Source: Bradyrhizobium retamae (GTDB lineage: Bacteria > Pseudomonadota > Alphaproteobacteria > Rhizobiales > Xanthobacteraceae). From it: a stretch of DNA of 64,000 nucleotides. The DNA is taken from the NCBI RefSeq assembly GCF_001440415.1, contig NZ_LLYA01000159.1, positions 124,001 to 188,000 of the forward strand. Reading direction: 5' to 3'. Below the pieces are notes generated by a model. It was not told the DNA's origin. It saw only the letters and a list, made by a program, of their open reading frames with translations, and ran no database searches. How positions within the stretch are numbered: position 1 is the first letter of the stretch; each line of letters starts with the position of its first letter. The translations under genes and the position numbers were made by a program. Shown here in pieces: positions 1 to 9,253 of this stretch.

Positions 1-435
1 CCGGCCCCTAGCGATGATGACTTGCAACCGAGGCTAGCGGACAAGGAGTTCCCCGGGGCTTAAGAGGCATCGTGAATATAGGCTACCGTGAGCGCTAAAA
101 TTCTAGCGATCTCGTTCGTGATGCGCCGCACCCACACCAATCCCACGACTGTCATCATCCGCGAAAGCGGATTGATCCAGTGCGCCGTGACGGCTGTGGA
201 GACGGCACGGCCGCGGTCCGCATGCGCGGGACATGACGAGAGGAGGCAAAGAGATCGCGAGCCGATGCGCGTCGCTTTTGCTCATCGTTCGCGATTGCGC
301 AATGCGGGCTGCCGTCAACAAGCGGTCTGGTCCTGTCAATGCGCTGATACCACCCTCGCTTTCCGCATTTCCCAATCGCGATCAGATCGCGCTAGGATGG
401 GGCGAAAGTTGCATGGAAACTCCCAGGGAGCCGCA
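1..435. other. Intergenic stretch at window start, no gene recognised
   Basis: No reading frame here resembles a known protein. The long frame that continues into the downstream hydrolase has no family similarity before position 436, so I treat it as noncoding. A promoter for the hydrolase is presumably here, but I see no clear -35/-10 pair. Confidence 0.5.
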
Positions 436-1224
436 ATGCCGACAATCGATCGCGACGGGGTCCGCATCTATTACGAGGTTCACGGCTCCGGCCCACCGTT
501 GCTCTTGACCCACGGCTATTCATCGACCAGTGGGATGTGGCAGGGCCAGATCGCTGCCATGTCGAAGCATCACAAGCTCGTGTTGTGGGACATGCGCGGC
601 CACGGCCAGTCCGATTATCCCAGTGATCCCGCAGCCTATAGCGAAGCGCTGACGGTTGGCGACATGGCGGCGCTGCTTGACGCCGCCGGCACCGAGAACG
701 CAATCGTCGGCGGGCTCTCGCTGGGCGGCTACATGTCGCTGGCGTTCTACCGCGCCCATCCAAACCGCGTCCGCGCGCTGCTGATCATCGATACCGGCCC
801 GGGCTTCAAGAAGGACGAGGCCCGCGAGGTCTGGAACAAGCGCGCGTACGATACCGGCGATCGCTTCGAGCGCGAGGGCCTGGAGGTTTTGAAATCGGCC
901 AGCCGCGAACGCTCCAGCGTCACCCATCGCGATGCGTCAGGACTGGCGCGCGCCGCGCGCGGCATGCTGACCCAGCGCGACGCCCGCGTGATTGAATCAC
1001 TGCCCCATATCATGGTGCCGTCGCTGATCGTGGTCGGCGCCGACGACACCCCGTTCCTCGCCGCTTCCGACTACATGGCGGCCAAGATTCCGGGCGCGCA
1101 GAAGGTGGTGATCCCTGCTGCCGGCCACGCCGTCAACATCGACCAGCCGCAGGCCTTCATCGACGCGGTGCTGCCGTTCCTCGGCAGTCTTGATGCCAAG
1201 GCACCACGGAAGGCCGCGTCATGA
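436..1224 (+). CDS. alpha/beta-fold hydrolase
   Basis: A 262-residue single-domain alpha/beta hydrolase. The nucleophile elbow is GLSLGG with Ser95, the acid is probably Asp203 or Asp204 in GADDTPF, and the base is His231 in AAGHAVN; the early HG motif (LLTHGYS) forms the oxyanion region. There is no signal peptide, so it is probably cytoplasmic. The substrate cannot be read from sequence; the layout fits esterases, epoxide hydrolases and 3-oxoadipate enol-lactonase-like enzymes. I chose the ATG at 436, preceded by GGGAG, because the upstream in-frame extension shows no family similarity. Its stop overlaps the next start by four bases, so the two are probably co-translated. Confidence 0.85.
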   Translation: MPTIDRDGVRIYYEVHGSGPPLLLTHGYSSTSGMWQGQIAAMSKHHKLVLWDMRGHGQSDYPSDPAAYSEALTVGDMAALLDAAGTENAIVGGLSLGGYMSLAFYRAHPNRVRALLIIDTGPGFKKDEAREVWNKRAYDTGDRFEREGLEVLKSASRERSSVTHRDASGLARAARGMLTQRDARVIESLPHIMVPSLIVVGADDTPFLAASDYMAAKIPGAQKVVIPAAGHAVNIDQPQAFIDAVLPFLGSLDAKAPRKAAS

Positions 1225-1565
1225 AGGCAGCCGCGGTGGCCCTCGCCCTTATCGCAAGCAGCTTCACGCAAGCTGCCGCGCAGCACTTGCCGCCGATCGG
1301 CGGCCCCTACCCGCCACCGTTCACCGAGACGCTGTCGAACAACATCCCGCTGGCGTTCGGCATGGAGGCCGATGAAGCCGCACGCGCGCTCGGCGTCCCG
1401 CTCAATTACATCAGGGGCCGTCCGGGCGATGAAATCTTTCTTGCGTTCCGCAACGTCGGCGGCAGCGGGCTGTTTTACAAAAAGGACCGGCTCTATCTGC
1501 AATTTCGCAAGGGCAGGCTGGCCGGCTGGAAAGGCGACTGGGGTCACAACTGGATGTGGCAGTAG
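1221..1565 (+). CDS. small secreted protein of unknown function
   Basis: A 114-residue protein with an N-terminal signal peptide (Lys, then an Ala/Leu-rich core, cleavage probably after AAAQ near residue 21). The mature part is about 93 residues, has no Cys, and ends in a Trp/Gly-rich tail (GHNWMWQ). I recognise no domain. Its start overlaps the hydrolase stop (ATGA), which suggests one transcript. Export to the periplasm is inferred from the leader only. Confidence 0.7.
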   Translation: MKAAAVALALIASSFTQAAAQHLPPIGGPYPPPFTETLSNNIPLAFGMEADEAARALGVPLNYIRGRPGDEIFLAFRNVGGSGLFYKKDRLYLQFRKGRLAGWKGDWGHNWMWQ

Positions 1566-1617
1566 CCGCCCTCTCAGAACATCGATCTCGTGCAACTCAA
1601 ACGCAAATGGATGACCC

Positions 1618-2289
1618 GTGGGACAAGATATCGAACTGACGGCTTCGGACGGTTTCAAACTGGGCGGCTATCGCGCCGATCCCGCAGGTCGGCCGAAAGC
1701 GGCCATCGTGGTGATCCAGGAGATTTTTGGCGTCAACCACCACATCCGCTCGGTGTGCGACCGATTGGCGGGCGAAGGCTATGTCGCGATTGCGCCGTCG
1801 ATCTTCGATCGCACGCAACCGAACTTCCAGTGCGGCTATTCGCCTGACGAGATTGCAAACGCACGAAAGTTCATCGCCAATCCGGATTGGGCCGCGATGC
1901 TGCGCGACACCCAGGCCGCGATCGACGCCGTGAAAGATGTCGGCCCGGTCGGCATCATCGGCTTCTGCCTCGGCGGCAGCATCGCCTATGCGGCAGCGAC
2001 CAAGCTGTCGGGATTGTCTGCGGCGGTCGGCTATTACGGCGGCGCCGTCGTCCGCTTTGCCGACGACAAGCCGCAAGTGCCGACGCAATTGCATTTCGGC
2101 GAAAAGGACACTGGCATTCCGCTAACCGACGTCGAAGCCATCAAGGCCAAGCGGCCGGACGTCGAAGTCCATCTCTATCCCGGCGCGCAGCACGGCTTTC
2201 ACTGCGACGAACGCGCCAGCTATGACAAGGCCAGCGCCGATATCGCTTGGCCGCGCAGCCTGGCGTTTTTCGCCAAGCATTTGAAGTGA
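1618..2289 (+). CDS. dienelactone hydrolase family protein
   Basis: A 223-residue dienelactone hydrolase (carboxymethylenebutenolidase) family protein. The family triad is visible: Cys117 in GFCLGG, Asp164 in GEKDTGIP and His192 in GAQHGFH; the EIFGVN motif near residue 38 is also typical. Family members open dienelactones in chlorocatechol breakdown, but many chromosomal copies are housekeeping hydrolases of unknown substrate, and no catechol genes are nearby. The start is GTG at 1618; a nearby ATG at 1611 is out of frame. It probably belongs with the two upstream genes. Confidence 0.88.
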   Translation: MGQDIELTASDGFKLGGYRADPAGRPKAAIVVIQEIFGVNHHIRSVCDRLAGEGYVAIAPSIFDRTQPNFQCGYSPDEIANARKFIANPDWAAMLRDTQAAIDAVKDVGPVGIIGFCLGGSIAYAAATKLSGLSAAVGYYGGAVVRFADDKPQVPTQLHFGEKDTGIPLTDVEAIKAKRPDVEVHLYPGAQHGFHCDERASYDKASADIAWPRSLAFFAKHLK

Positions 2290-2302
2290 CGCCCGGAGGG
2301 CG

Positions 2303-2392
2303 TCATTCCGGGATGGTCCGCAGGACCAGACCTCAGGTGCGCAATTGCGCACCATAGTTCGATGATGCGCATCGCCCCGGAATGACGGCGTG
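2303..2392. repeat. Intergenic palindromic repeat (REP-like)
   Basis: The outer ends CGTCATTCCGGG and CCCCGGAATGACG are inverted repeats. Inside lie a GGTCC/GGACC hairpin and the palindrome GTGCGCAATTGCGCAC at 2337-2352. It sits between converging genes and may also end transcription. Similar ends and the same inner palindrome recur at 63551-63657. Confidence 0.7.
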
Positions 2393-2424
2393 AGATAGCT
2401 CGACGAGTGTCCTGCCCGGACGCC

Positions 2425-3432
2425 TCACTCACCCTTGACGCCGGTTGCCTTCACGACATCGGCCCACCGCTCGTAGTCGCGGCGCAGGACTTTCTCGAAG
2501 GTTTCCGCCGATCCGCCCACCGGTATGAGGCTGAGCGTCTCGATCCCGGCGACGCCCTCGGGCGAGGCGATGATGCGGGCGAGTTCGTCCGAAAGCTTCT
2601 TCACGATCTCCTTGGGCGTTGCGGCAGGCACGAACACGCCAAGCCAGCCTTCGATCTCAAAACCGGGGTAACCGAGTTCGGCCATCGTCGGCACGTCGGG
2701 CAACGCTTTCCTGCGCTTCTCGCCGCCAACCGCCAGCGCCCTGAGCTTGCCCGCCTTGATTTGCGAGCTCGCCGTGGTCAGGTCCTGGAACGCCGAGGTA
2801 ACCGTGTTGGCGAGCAAGTCGTTCGTCAGAGGAGCCGAGCCGCGATAGGGGACATGGGTCATGTCGATATTGGCGGTCTTCTTGAGCAATTCGCCGTAGA
2901 GGTGGGACGTCGTGGCGTTGCCGAACGTGCCGTAGGGCTTGCCGGGGTTCGCCTTGGCATAATCGATCAGCTCCTTGACGGACTTGATCGGCTGCTGCTC
3001 GGGAACCACCAGAACGATGGTCGACAGCGCGATCTGGGTGACCGGCGCGAGATCCTTGAAGACATCGTAGGGCAGCTTCGTAACGAGGCTCGGCGCCTGA
3101 ATGATCTGCGTGATGCCGACCAGCACGGTGTAACCATCTGGCTGTGCCTTGGCCACGTAGTCGTTGCCGACCACGCCGCCGCCGCCCGACTTGTTCTCCA
3201 CGAGGACGGTCTGCTTCCACGACTCCGACAGCTTGTTGGCAAGCAGACGGGCGAGCACGTCGGTGGCGCCGCCCGCGGGATACGGCACGACGAAGGTGAT
3301 GCGGCGGCTCGGATAAGGATCCGCCGCCGACACCGGATGCGAAGAGGCGCACAGGGCCGTCACAGCGATGGAAGCGAGCAACGCTGCCGCAGTCGCCGCG
3401 CGCACCACGCGGACCGGCAAGTGATAGTTCAT
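2425..3432 (-). CDS. Tripartite tricarboxylate transporter substrate-binding protein (TctC/Bug family)
   Basis: A 335-residue periplasmic binding protein of the TctC/Bug family. An N-terminal signal peptide (basic start, hydrophobic core, SAADPYPSR after the cleavage region) is followed by the family hallmark VPYPAGGATDVLARLL, the PDGYT segment and the DVPTMAELGYPGFE segment. Family members deliver carboxylates to TctAB membrane subunits; none is encoded here, so this is an orphan binding protein, as is common in Bradyrhizobium and Bordetella. I chose the ATG at 3432 because GGAG lies seven bases upstream of it and is too close to the ATG at 3438. Confidence 0.9.
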   Translation of the reverse strand: MNYHLPVRVVRAATAAALLASIAVTALCASSHPVSAADPYPSRRITFVVPYPAGGATDVLARLLANKLSESWKQTVLVENKSGGGGVVGNDYVAKAQPDGYTVLVGITQIIQAPSLVTKLPYDVFKDLAPVTQIALSTIVLVVPEQQPIKSVKELIDYAKANPGKPYGTFGNATTSHLYGELLKKTANIDMTHVPYRGSAPLTNDLLANTVTSAFQDLTTASSQIKAGKLRALAVGGEKRRKALPDVPTMAELGYPGFEIEGWLGVFVPAATPKEIVKKLSDELARIIASPEGVAGIETLSLIPVGGSAETFEKVLRRDYERWADVVKATGVKGE

Positions 3433-3784
3433 GGTCATACTCCGGATTGCAGGCACTCAACCGACAAACCGGAGCGCCTCGATTCAATGACGCGGGTTTC
3501 TACATCGCTGCAGCGCAAGATGGAACATGCTTTCGAACGCATTCGGCGCATAGCGCCAATTCATCGCACGCGAACATCCGGAATACGTGCGAAGCCGCAG
3601 TTCCGCCACTGCTGGTTAGAACTGCTCGCCGAAGTGGACCGCCTATATAAGGCAACACACAAAGTCTGCATCGATGCGAAACAAATGATGAGTTTTCCTG
3701 GTCAAATGCGAGGCATTTGCCTGACGCAAATGCTCAGGAAAGCAGCCCGATCGTGATGACGATTCAATGAAAGGGCGGCGGGTT
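3433..3784. other. Intergenic region with a short inverted repeat
   Basis: About 350 bases upstream of the TctC-type gene, with no supported gene. GCATTTGC at 3713-3720 and GCAAATGC at 3726-3733 form a perfect 8-bp stem with a 5-base loop, but no T-run follows on either strand, so I do not call it a terminator. The promoter for the binding-protein gene should lie here. Confidence 0.5.
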
Positions 3785-4537
3785 CTAGAACCAGCGCTCG
3801 CTGACCAGCACGGTATCGCCGGGGCTGACCGGGCTGCCGGGCGGAACGACGAAGCGTGACGTGCCGGACGCATCGGTGTGGGTGACCGTGACGCTGTCGC
3901 GGCGGGCGCGCGGCGAAAAGCCGCCGGCGATCGCCACCGCGCTCTCGACCGTCATGTTGGGGACGTAGGGATATTGCCCGGGTGCTGCGACCTCGCCGAG
4001 GATGAAGAATGGCCGATAGGCTTCGATCTCGACGGCGACCGATGGTTCCCTGATAAAGCCGGCGCGCAGTTTCGCTGAAATTTCCGCCGCCAGTCCCGCC
4101 GTGGTTCGGCCGCGCGCCCGCACCGACCCAATCAGCGGCATCGTGATCGCGCCGCCGGCGTCGATCGCGTAGGTGTTGGTCAGGCCCTCCTGGCCATAGA
4201 CGACGACGCGCAGCTTGTCGCCGGCATCGAGATGATAGGCCGCGTCGTATCGCACGGGCGCGGGTTCGGCATAGGCGGCAGGCGCGGCAACGACGGCGGG
4301 CGCCGGTGCCGTGCGTGGCGCCGCGGCAAAGGCGGCGCGAAGCGCGCCAATGGCGCCGCCACCGGAATCGACCGCGACCGTTCGCGGCGGCGGACTGTTG
4401 GGCTGGCCATAGGCCATCTGGTCGAGATCGCCTTGCGGCGCGACCGCAACCGGCCCGGTCGTGCGCATGCAGCCCGACAGCGCGAGCGCGGTGATGATCG
4501 CAGTGATCGGTATTCGAAACGCGCGCACAACCCGCAC
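3785..4537 (-). CDS. Polysaccharide export lipoprotein (Wza/GumB-like, Poly_export plus SLBB)
   Basis: A 250-residue outer-membrane polysaccharide export protein. The signal peptide ends in a lipobox LSGC with Cys23. A Pro/Ala-rich linker (about residues 30-95) leads to the Poly_export domain (YHLDAGDKLRVVVYGQ, about residues 100-180), then an SLBB-like segment (FFILGEVAAPGQYPY, about 175-240). Family members form the outer-membrane channel for capsule or exopolysaccharide with a Wzc-type co-polymerase. No glycosyltransferase, Wzy, Wzx or Wzc gene is nearby, so it is an orphan here. The start is GTG at 4537; no strong SD was found. Confidence 0.88.
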   Translation of the reverse strand: MRVVRAFRIPITAIITALALSGCMRTTGPVAVAPQGDLDQMAYGQPNSPPPRTVAVDSGGGAIGALRAAFAAAPRTAPAPAVVAAPAAYAEPAPVRYDAAYHLDAGDKLRVVVYGQEGLTNTYAIDAGGAITMPLIGSVRARGRTTAGLAAEISAKLRAGFIREPSVAVEIEAYRPFFILGEVAAPGQYPYVPNMTVESAVAIAGGFSPRARRDSVTVTHTDASGTSRFVVPPGSPVSPGDTVLVSERWF

Positions 4538-4639
4538 CTAGGCCATCCCTCAAAGCGAGACAGCGCTAGTCTTGCATCGGGTATGGTTAATAAACGGTTT
4601 TTTGGAAGGTGGAGTGAGCAAAGGGAGGGGATGACTCCC

Positions 4640-4672
4640 TCTCCCCGTTCTTCACGGGGAGAGGGAGAGAGA
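4640..4672. repeat. Inverted repeat of the CTCTCCCCG type
   Basis: CCCTCTCCCCGT and ACGGGGAGAGGG form a hairpin with a short loop between msrA and the Wza-like gene, both on the minus strand. The same arms occur at 32950-32985, so this is a short member of a family seen again in the window. Confidence 0.65.
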
Positions 4673-4680
4673 AGCAAGAA

Positions 4681-5337
4681 TCAAGCACTCACGCCGACAC
4701 CGATCGGGCAGGACACGCCGGTGCCGCCTAGCCCGCAATAGCCCGCCGGATTCTTGGCGAGATATTGCTGATGATAGTCCTCGGCGAAATAGAATTCGCC
4801 CGCCGGCGTGATCTCGGTGGTGATGGAGCCAAGGCCCTCCGCCGCCAGCGCCTTCTGGTACGTAGTCTTCGACGCGTCGGCGGCTTGGCGCTGCGCGTCC
4901 TCAAACGTGTAGATCGCCGAGCGATACTGTGTACCGACATCGTTGCCCTGGCGCATGCCCTGCGTCGGGTTGTGATTTTCCCAGAACGTCTTCAGGAGCT
5001 GCTCGTAGGTGATCTTCTTCGGATCGAACACGACCAGCACCACTTCGGTGTGACCAGTGCGGCCCGAGCAAACCTCTTCATAGGTCGGGTTGGGCGTATG
5101 CCCGCCAGCATAACCGACGGCGGTCGCATAGATGCCGTCGCCGAGCTCCCAGAACTTGCGCTCTGCGCCCCAGAAGCAGCCCAATCCAAAAACTGCTTGT
5201 TCGAGGCCCGCGGGATAGGGTGGCTGAAGCTTGCGGCCGTTGACGAAATGCGTGGTTGCGGTCGGTATCGGGGTGGCACGGCCCGGCAGCGCTTCGGCTG
5301 CGCTCGGCAACGCGGTGGTCTTGCGCATGAACAACAT
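4681..5337 (-). CDS. msrA: Peptide-methionine (S)-S-oxide reductase MsrA
   Basis: A 218-residue MsrA, which reduces methionine S-sulfoxide in proteins using thioredoxin. The catalytic motif GCFWG holds Cys54. The family blocks [33 protein letters not shown] and the C-terminal YCGLGGTG follow, and further cysteines near the C terminus (GYCG, VSCP) are candidate resolving residues. The roughly 45-residue N-terminal extension is usual for the longer MsrA type; I see no convincing signal peptide. The SD GGAGG lies six bases before the ATG at 5337. Confidence 0.96.
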   Translation of the reverse strand: MLFMRKTTALPSAAEALPGRATPIPTATTHFVNGRKLQPPYPAGLEQAVFGLGCFWGAERKFWELGDGIYATAVGYAGGHTPNPTYEEVCSGRTGHTEVVLVVFDPKKITYEQLLKTFWENHNPTQGMRQGNDVGTQYRSAIYTFEDAQRQAADASKTTYQKALAAEGLGSITTEITPAGEFYFAEDYHQQYLAKNPAGYCGLGGTGVSCPIGVGVSA

Positions 5338-5458
5338 GGAGCACCTCCAGGCGGGACATCGGCGGACGCGATGGCATCGGCCGATCGGACTTCTATATAT
5401 GTCTTTACGCCTGTTACCGCAGCCCTGTTACCCGACCCCGGGGCGGGCGCCGGCCGGG

Positions 5459-5776
5459 TTAGTCCCGCGAATAGCCGATCAACGGCTTGCGGGGCCGGAA
5501 CAGGATCATGAGCAGAATGCCGACCACGCCCAGCACGGCGAAAACCGGCTGGTCCAGCAGGACCTTCATGACACTGTTCCAGAGCCAGGGTGCGTTACCC
5601 TCGATCCAGGTCCGGAACGCAAGCTGGCTGGACTGATGGACGTCGTTCCAAAACTGGCCGAACCGGGTAAATCGCAGGGTCTGGTCGGCAACGAAACGGG
5701 CCCCGTCATAGACCATGAAGATGAATCCGCCGGCCAGAAGGAGCAGGCCTATAAGCCGGAAAAAACCGCGGATCAT
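5459..5776 (-). CDS. Small two-span membrane protein of unknown function
   Basis: A 105-residue protein with two predicted membrane spans: about residues 5-23 ([18 protein letters not shown]) and 77-92 ([16 protein letters not shown]). The segment between them is aromatic-rich and ends in a basic tail RPRKP. I recognise no family with certainty. It is divergent from rpsT and 120 bases from msrA. Confidence 0.7.
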   Translation of the reverse strand: MIRGFFRLIGLLLLAGGFIFMVYDGARFVADQTLRFTRFGQFWNDVHQSSQLAFRTWIEGNAPWLWNSVMKVLLDQPVFAVLGVVGILLMILFRPRKPLIGYSRD

Positions 5777-5909
5777 GCGTCACCTTATATCTGTCGCCCC
5801 CAAAAGGCCGTCAGCCAATACCGGGAGCCCCCCGGAAATTCAACCTCGTCAGCACCTTACGCGCCCCGTTCCGCCGCCTTTTCTGGCCTTTCGGGGAGGC
5901 CGGAAAGCG

Positions 5910-5938
5910 TTGACGGTGCAGGATGCGCCCTCTATAAG
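5910..5938 (+). promoter_or_regulatory. Sigma-70 type promoter for rpsT
   Basis: The -35 TTGACG (5910-5915) and -10 TATAAG (5933-5938) are separated by exactly 17 bases. Transcription would start near 5945, giving a leader of about 205 nt before rpsT. S20 autoregulates in E. coli, so a structured leader would not surprise; that part is inference. Confidence 0.75.
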
Positions 5939-6149
5939 ACCCCCAATGGCGGCGGGCGCAATCCCGCCGCCGCTGTTCTTTGAGCAGCGCCGCTTGCGGG
6001 AGCACTTTGGCTTCCGTCCATGGCATCCTCAAGAACGGCTTAGGTTACGAACACCCTGGAAAATACAACCAGCGATCACGCAATTTGAACGGCCGGCGCG
6101 CTCAAGGGCCGACCACCCGAGCGATGACAGCCGAAGGATAGTTGAGAAC

Positions 6150-6416
6150 ATGGCCAATACGACTTCTGCCAAAAAGGCGACCCGCAAGATTGCCCGCCGC
6201 ACCATCGTCAACAAGTCGCGTCGCACCCAGATGCGCGGCGCGGTCCGGACCGTCGAGGAAGCGATCAAGAGCGGCGACCGCAATGCGGCGCTGGAAGCGA
6301 TGAAGAGCGCGGAACCAGAACTGATGCAGGCGGCGCAGCGCAACATCATTCACAAGAACAATGCGAGCCGGAAGGTGTCGCGCCTGACGCATGCGATCGC
6401 CAAGCTCGCGAAGTGA
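6150..6416 (+). CDS. rpsT: 30S ribosomal protein S20
   Basis: An 88-residue ribosomal protein S20, a primary 16S rRNA-binding protein of the small subunit. The typical basic start ([13 protein letters not shown]), the NKSRRTQMR block and the [14 protein letters not shown] block are all present at normal length. I chose the ATG at 6150, because the longer upstream frame runs through the promoter and leader. It stands alone between a strong promoter at 5910-5938 and an intrinsic terminator at 6440-6470. Confidence 0.97.
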   Translation: MANTTSAKKATRKIARRTIVNKSRRTQMRGAVRTVEEAIKSGDRNAALEAMKSAEPELMQAAQRNIIHKNNASRKVSRLTHAIAKLAK

Positions 6417-6439
6417 ACTGACAGAAATAGATATTCGTC

Positions 6440-6470
6440 AAAAGCCCGGCGTCGCCGGGCTTTTCTTTTT
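6440..6470 (+). terminator. Rho-independent terminator of rpsT
   Basis: AAAGCCCGGC and GCCGGGCTTT form a 10-bp stem with loop GTC, followed by TTTTCTTTTT, 24 bases after the rpsT stop. Confidence 0.93.
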
Positions 6471-7738
6471 CTGCCACGCCGGCGCATGAGCACGAGCCCG
6501 AAATTCATTTTCGTTACAGACGTGCATCCTGTTGGATTTCGGACACACACCAAAGGCCGCGCGCCGGATCGACCGTGACAATTCAATTGCGTCGTTGCTG
6601 AGCGCCGGCTTGCGTGTCATATTTCGGGCACCCGTAGTTCTACGAGGTGCAGCTTAGCACCAGCGTTGTCATGCGCCTTTGCGAGAAACGCGATCGCGGC
6701 GGCTGACCTGATCAGACAACACCCGCCTCCTCCGCCGGCATCGCTCGCGTGAGTTACCCTGCAAAAGCAATTCCGAAAAGCTTCGTCTCGCTAATCACTT
6801 ATCCACATAGCGAGGAGAAGCGTTTTGAAAGTTGGTCTCGGTAACCAAGATTGTAACGGTTTCTTAAAATATTTTGCGCGTGCGGCGAAAATTGTCACGC
6901 TCGTTCGCACCGCGGGATTCTCTGCGCTGATTCAAAAACTTGGTGTGGAGTGTCGCATTTGCAGTGTTGCAACACAGCCGAAGAGTCACGCGACATCGTC
7001 GAATCACGGATTGTCAGAAATCACGCTTGGTGTATTTGTTACTCGTTCGCGACGCTCAAGGCTCTCCTGACCAGCGCGGTTTGAGACCCAAGAGCGACGT
7101 GCAAATCGGCGGCGGTGTGCGCGTTAGCGACGCTTTCCAAGCGAAGCTGAGTTGGTAACTCATAGCAATATGGGGACGGTTGTTCTGTGTCTAAATTTCC
7201 TGGCGTGGCGCTAACGTTTGAAGCGCGCTCTGGACAAGGGGAATAAGATGCTTGCCGACCATGCAGCGATTGGGAACGCGGAGCTCGTGAACGTGTTGAA
7301 GACGACAGACTGAGATACGCGGCGGACGCAGCGGTCGAGCAAGCGGATGTTCGGTAGCGGCAGACTGGCTTTGAAACACTGGTGATCTGGTTACTCGTCG
7401 CGCGCTCTCGCGGCGAGAGGGGGAGGTACTATGCTTTACGGAATCAACGCGACATTCAGCACGCTTATTTCCATCGAGACCGCTTCAGAATTCCTGAACA
7501 ACGTTTTTGGCAGTCCCCCTACGCGAGCTCCGCACCGAGCGTCGAGTACGCGCTGACCTCCCGGTAGCCTTCCACTCCATCCAGCCTTTGATCTGTGCAA
7601 CGGCGATTCCGCCGAACGTTAGATCTGTGCCTGGTGGTTGAAGCGCCGCGCCGAGGTCACGTCTGGCAGGAAATCCGCAAGGGTACCGTCAGCCGATTTC
7701 ACAAGACACCATTACTCATTCAGAAAAGTTCTCAAGCA
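6471..7738. other. Gene-poor 1.27 kb region upstream of dnaA, candidate oriC
   Basis: No convincing gene lies between the rpsT terminator and dnaA. It holds one exact DnaA box, an adjacent A+T-rich tract at about 6852-6880, and degenerate boxes (for example TGTGTCTAA at 7186-7194, two mismatches). Base composition is visibly less G+C-rich than the flanking genes. Position beside dnaA-dnaN-recF favours an origin, but several alphaproteobacteria start replication elsewhere (for example near hemE), so this is a candidate only. I found no clear dnaA promoter. Confidence 0.45.
6799..6807 (+). promoter_or_regulatory. DnaA box (perfect consensus)
   Basis: TTATCCACA, identical to the consensus DnaA-binding 9-mer, located 932 bases before the dnaA start and about 45 bases before an A+T-rich tract. 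Confidence 0.65.
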
Positions 7739-9169
7739 ATGACAAATATGGAACAGGATCGCTGGTCGCGCGTGAAGGGGCGGTTGCGGACGAGTGTGGG
7801 CGAGGACGTCTACACGAGCTGGTTTGCGCGCATGGACCTCGAAGGCGTGCAGGACGAAAGCGTCCATTTGTCGGTGCCGACCCGCTTCCTCAAGAGCTGG
7901 ATCCAGGCGCATTACGCCGACCGTGTCCTGACCTGCTGGCAGGCCGAGATGCCGGAAGTGCACCGGATCGACCTCACCGTGCGCACCGCGATGCGATCCG
8001 CTGCGCCCGTTAAGGAACCGACCGCGCCGGCCGACCAACGCCGTATCGAGCAGGCCAATGGCCGGCCCGCGCCTGAATTGCGTGCGACCGCCACTGCGCC
8101 GGTGTCCGCCAGCCATGATGCGCTCGGCGGCTCGCCGCTCGACCCGCGCCTGACCTTTGCAAGTTTTGTCATCGGTCGCTCGAATACCCTCGCCCATGCG
8201 GCGGCGCGCCAGGTTGCAGAAGGCCGCCGCGGCGATGCCGTGATGTTCAACCCGCTCTACATTCACGCCGGCGTCGGCCTCGGCAAAACCCATTTGCTGC
8301 AGGCCGTGACATGGGCCGGCAATTCGGGGAACGAGCGCAAGGTGCTTTATCTCACCGCTGAAAAATTCATGTACGGGTTTGTCGCTGCGTTGAAGACGCA
8401 GACGGCGCTGGCGTTCAAGGAGGCGCTGCGCGGCATCGACGTGCTCGTGATCGACGACCTGCAGTTCCTGCAGGGCAAATCGACCCAGGCCGAGTTCTGC
8501 CACACGCTGAACGCGCTGATCGATGCCGGACGACAGGTGGTGATCGCCGCCGACCGCCCGCCGTCCGATCTCGAAAGCCTCGACGACCGCGTGCGCTCGC
8601 GGCTGGCCGGCGGTCTCGTTGTCGAGATGGGCTCGCTCGGCGAGGAGCTGCGGCTCGGCATCCTGAAATCGCGCGTGGCGGCTGCGCGCGCGCATCATGC
8701 GAGCTTCGATGTGCCGGAGCCAGTGTTGGATTATCTGGCGCGCACCATCACCCACAACGGCCGCGACCTCGAAGGCGCCATCAACCGCCTGCTCGCCCAT
8801 TCCAAGCTCAACGCCCAGCCGGTGACGTTGGAAATGGCAGAGCGCGAAGTGCGCGATTTGATCCGTCCGCAGGAACCGAAGCGGATCAAGATCGAGGACA
8901 TCCAGCGGGTGGTTGCCCGGCAATACAATGTCAGCCGTTCGGATCTCTTGTCGTCGCGGCGGACCGCGAATGTGGTCCGGCCACGCCAGGTGGCGATGTA
9001 TCTGGCGAAGACGCTGACGCTGCGCTCGCTGCCCGAGATCGGGCGCCGGTTCGGCGGACGCGACCACACCACGGTGCTGCACGCCGTGCGCAAGATCGAG
9101 GCACTGGTGGCCCGGGACATCGCGCTGTCCGATGAGGTCGAGTCGCTGAAGCGGCAATTGCAGGAATAG
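7739..9169 (+). CDS. dnaA: Chromosomal replication initiator protein DnaA
   Basis: A 476-residue DnaA. Domain I is about residues 1-80 ([21 protein letters not shown]), followed by a variable linker to about 140. The AAA+ domain III has Walker A GVGLGKTH and Walker [11 protein letters not shown]. The C-terminal domain IV holds the DnaA signature [16 protein letters not shown] that binds DnaA boxes. I chose the ATG at 7739 (MTNMEQDRW), because the upstream extension lacks family similarity; no strong SD precedes it. The gene ends at a strong terminator and leads the dnaA-dnaN-recF set. Confidence 0.97.
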   Translation: MTNMEQDRWSRVKGRLRTSVGEDVYTSWFARMDLEGVQDESVHLSVPTRFLKSWIQAHYADRVLTCWQAEMPEVHRIDLTVRTAMRSAAPVKEPTAPADQRRIEQANGRPAPELRATATAPVSASHDALGGSPLDPRLTFASFVIGRSNTLAHAAARQVAEGRRGDAVMFNPLYIHAGVGLGKTHLLQAVTWAGNSGNERKVLYLTAEKFMYGFVAALKTQTALAFKEALRGIDVLVIDDLQFLQGKSTQAEFCHTLNALIDAGRQVVIAADRPPSDLESLDDRVRSRLAGGLVVEMGSLGEELRLGILKSRVAAARAHHASFDVPEPVLDYLARTITHNGRDLEGAINRLLAHSKLNAQPVTLEMAEREVRDLIRPQEPKRIKIEDIQRVVARQYNVSRSDLLSSRRTANVVRPRQVAMYLAKTLTLRSLPEIGRRFGGRDHTTVLHAVRKIEALVARDIALSDEVESLKRQLQE

Positions 9170-9215
9170 CGGCAGCAGGAATAGGAACCCCTTAAGGACC
9201 TAGCTCCTCCCCCGG

Positions 9216-9253
9216 CTCTCCCGCCCCTGTTCTCGGGAGCGGGAGAATTTTTT
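9216..9253 (+). terminator. Intrinsic terminator after dnaA
   Basis: TCTCCCGC (9217-9224) and GCGGGAGA (9239-9246) pair, with an inner CCC/GGG extension, followed by A and six T. This suggests that dnaN needs its own promoter in the remaining 190 bases. Confidence 0.8.

Noticed and set aside
88-435. In-frame 116-codon extension of the first alpha/beta hydrolase
   Set aside because: No similarity to the family before 436, and GGGAG precedes the ATG at 436.
2407-3756. 449-codon plus-strand frame over the TctC-type gene
   Set aside because: The minus strand encodes a clear binding protein with signal peptide; the plus frame has no recognisable features.
6825-7070. 81-codon frame starting with TTG just after the DnaA box, with AGGAG nearby
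   Set aside because: No family likeness and a composition unlike neighbouring genes; it lies in the candidate origin. Kept as noncoding, though the SD is a reason for mild doubt.
7712-9157. 481-codon minus-strand frame over dnaA
   Set aside because: Antisense shadow of dnaA, with no family likeness.
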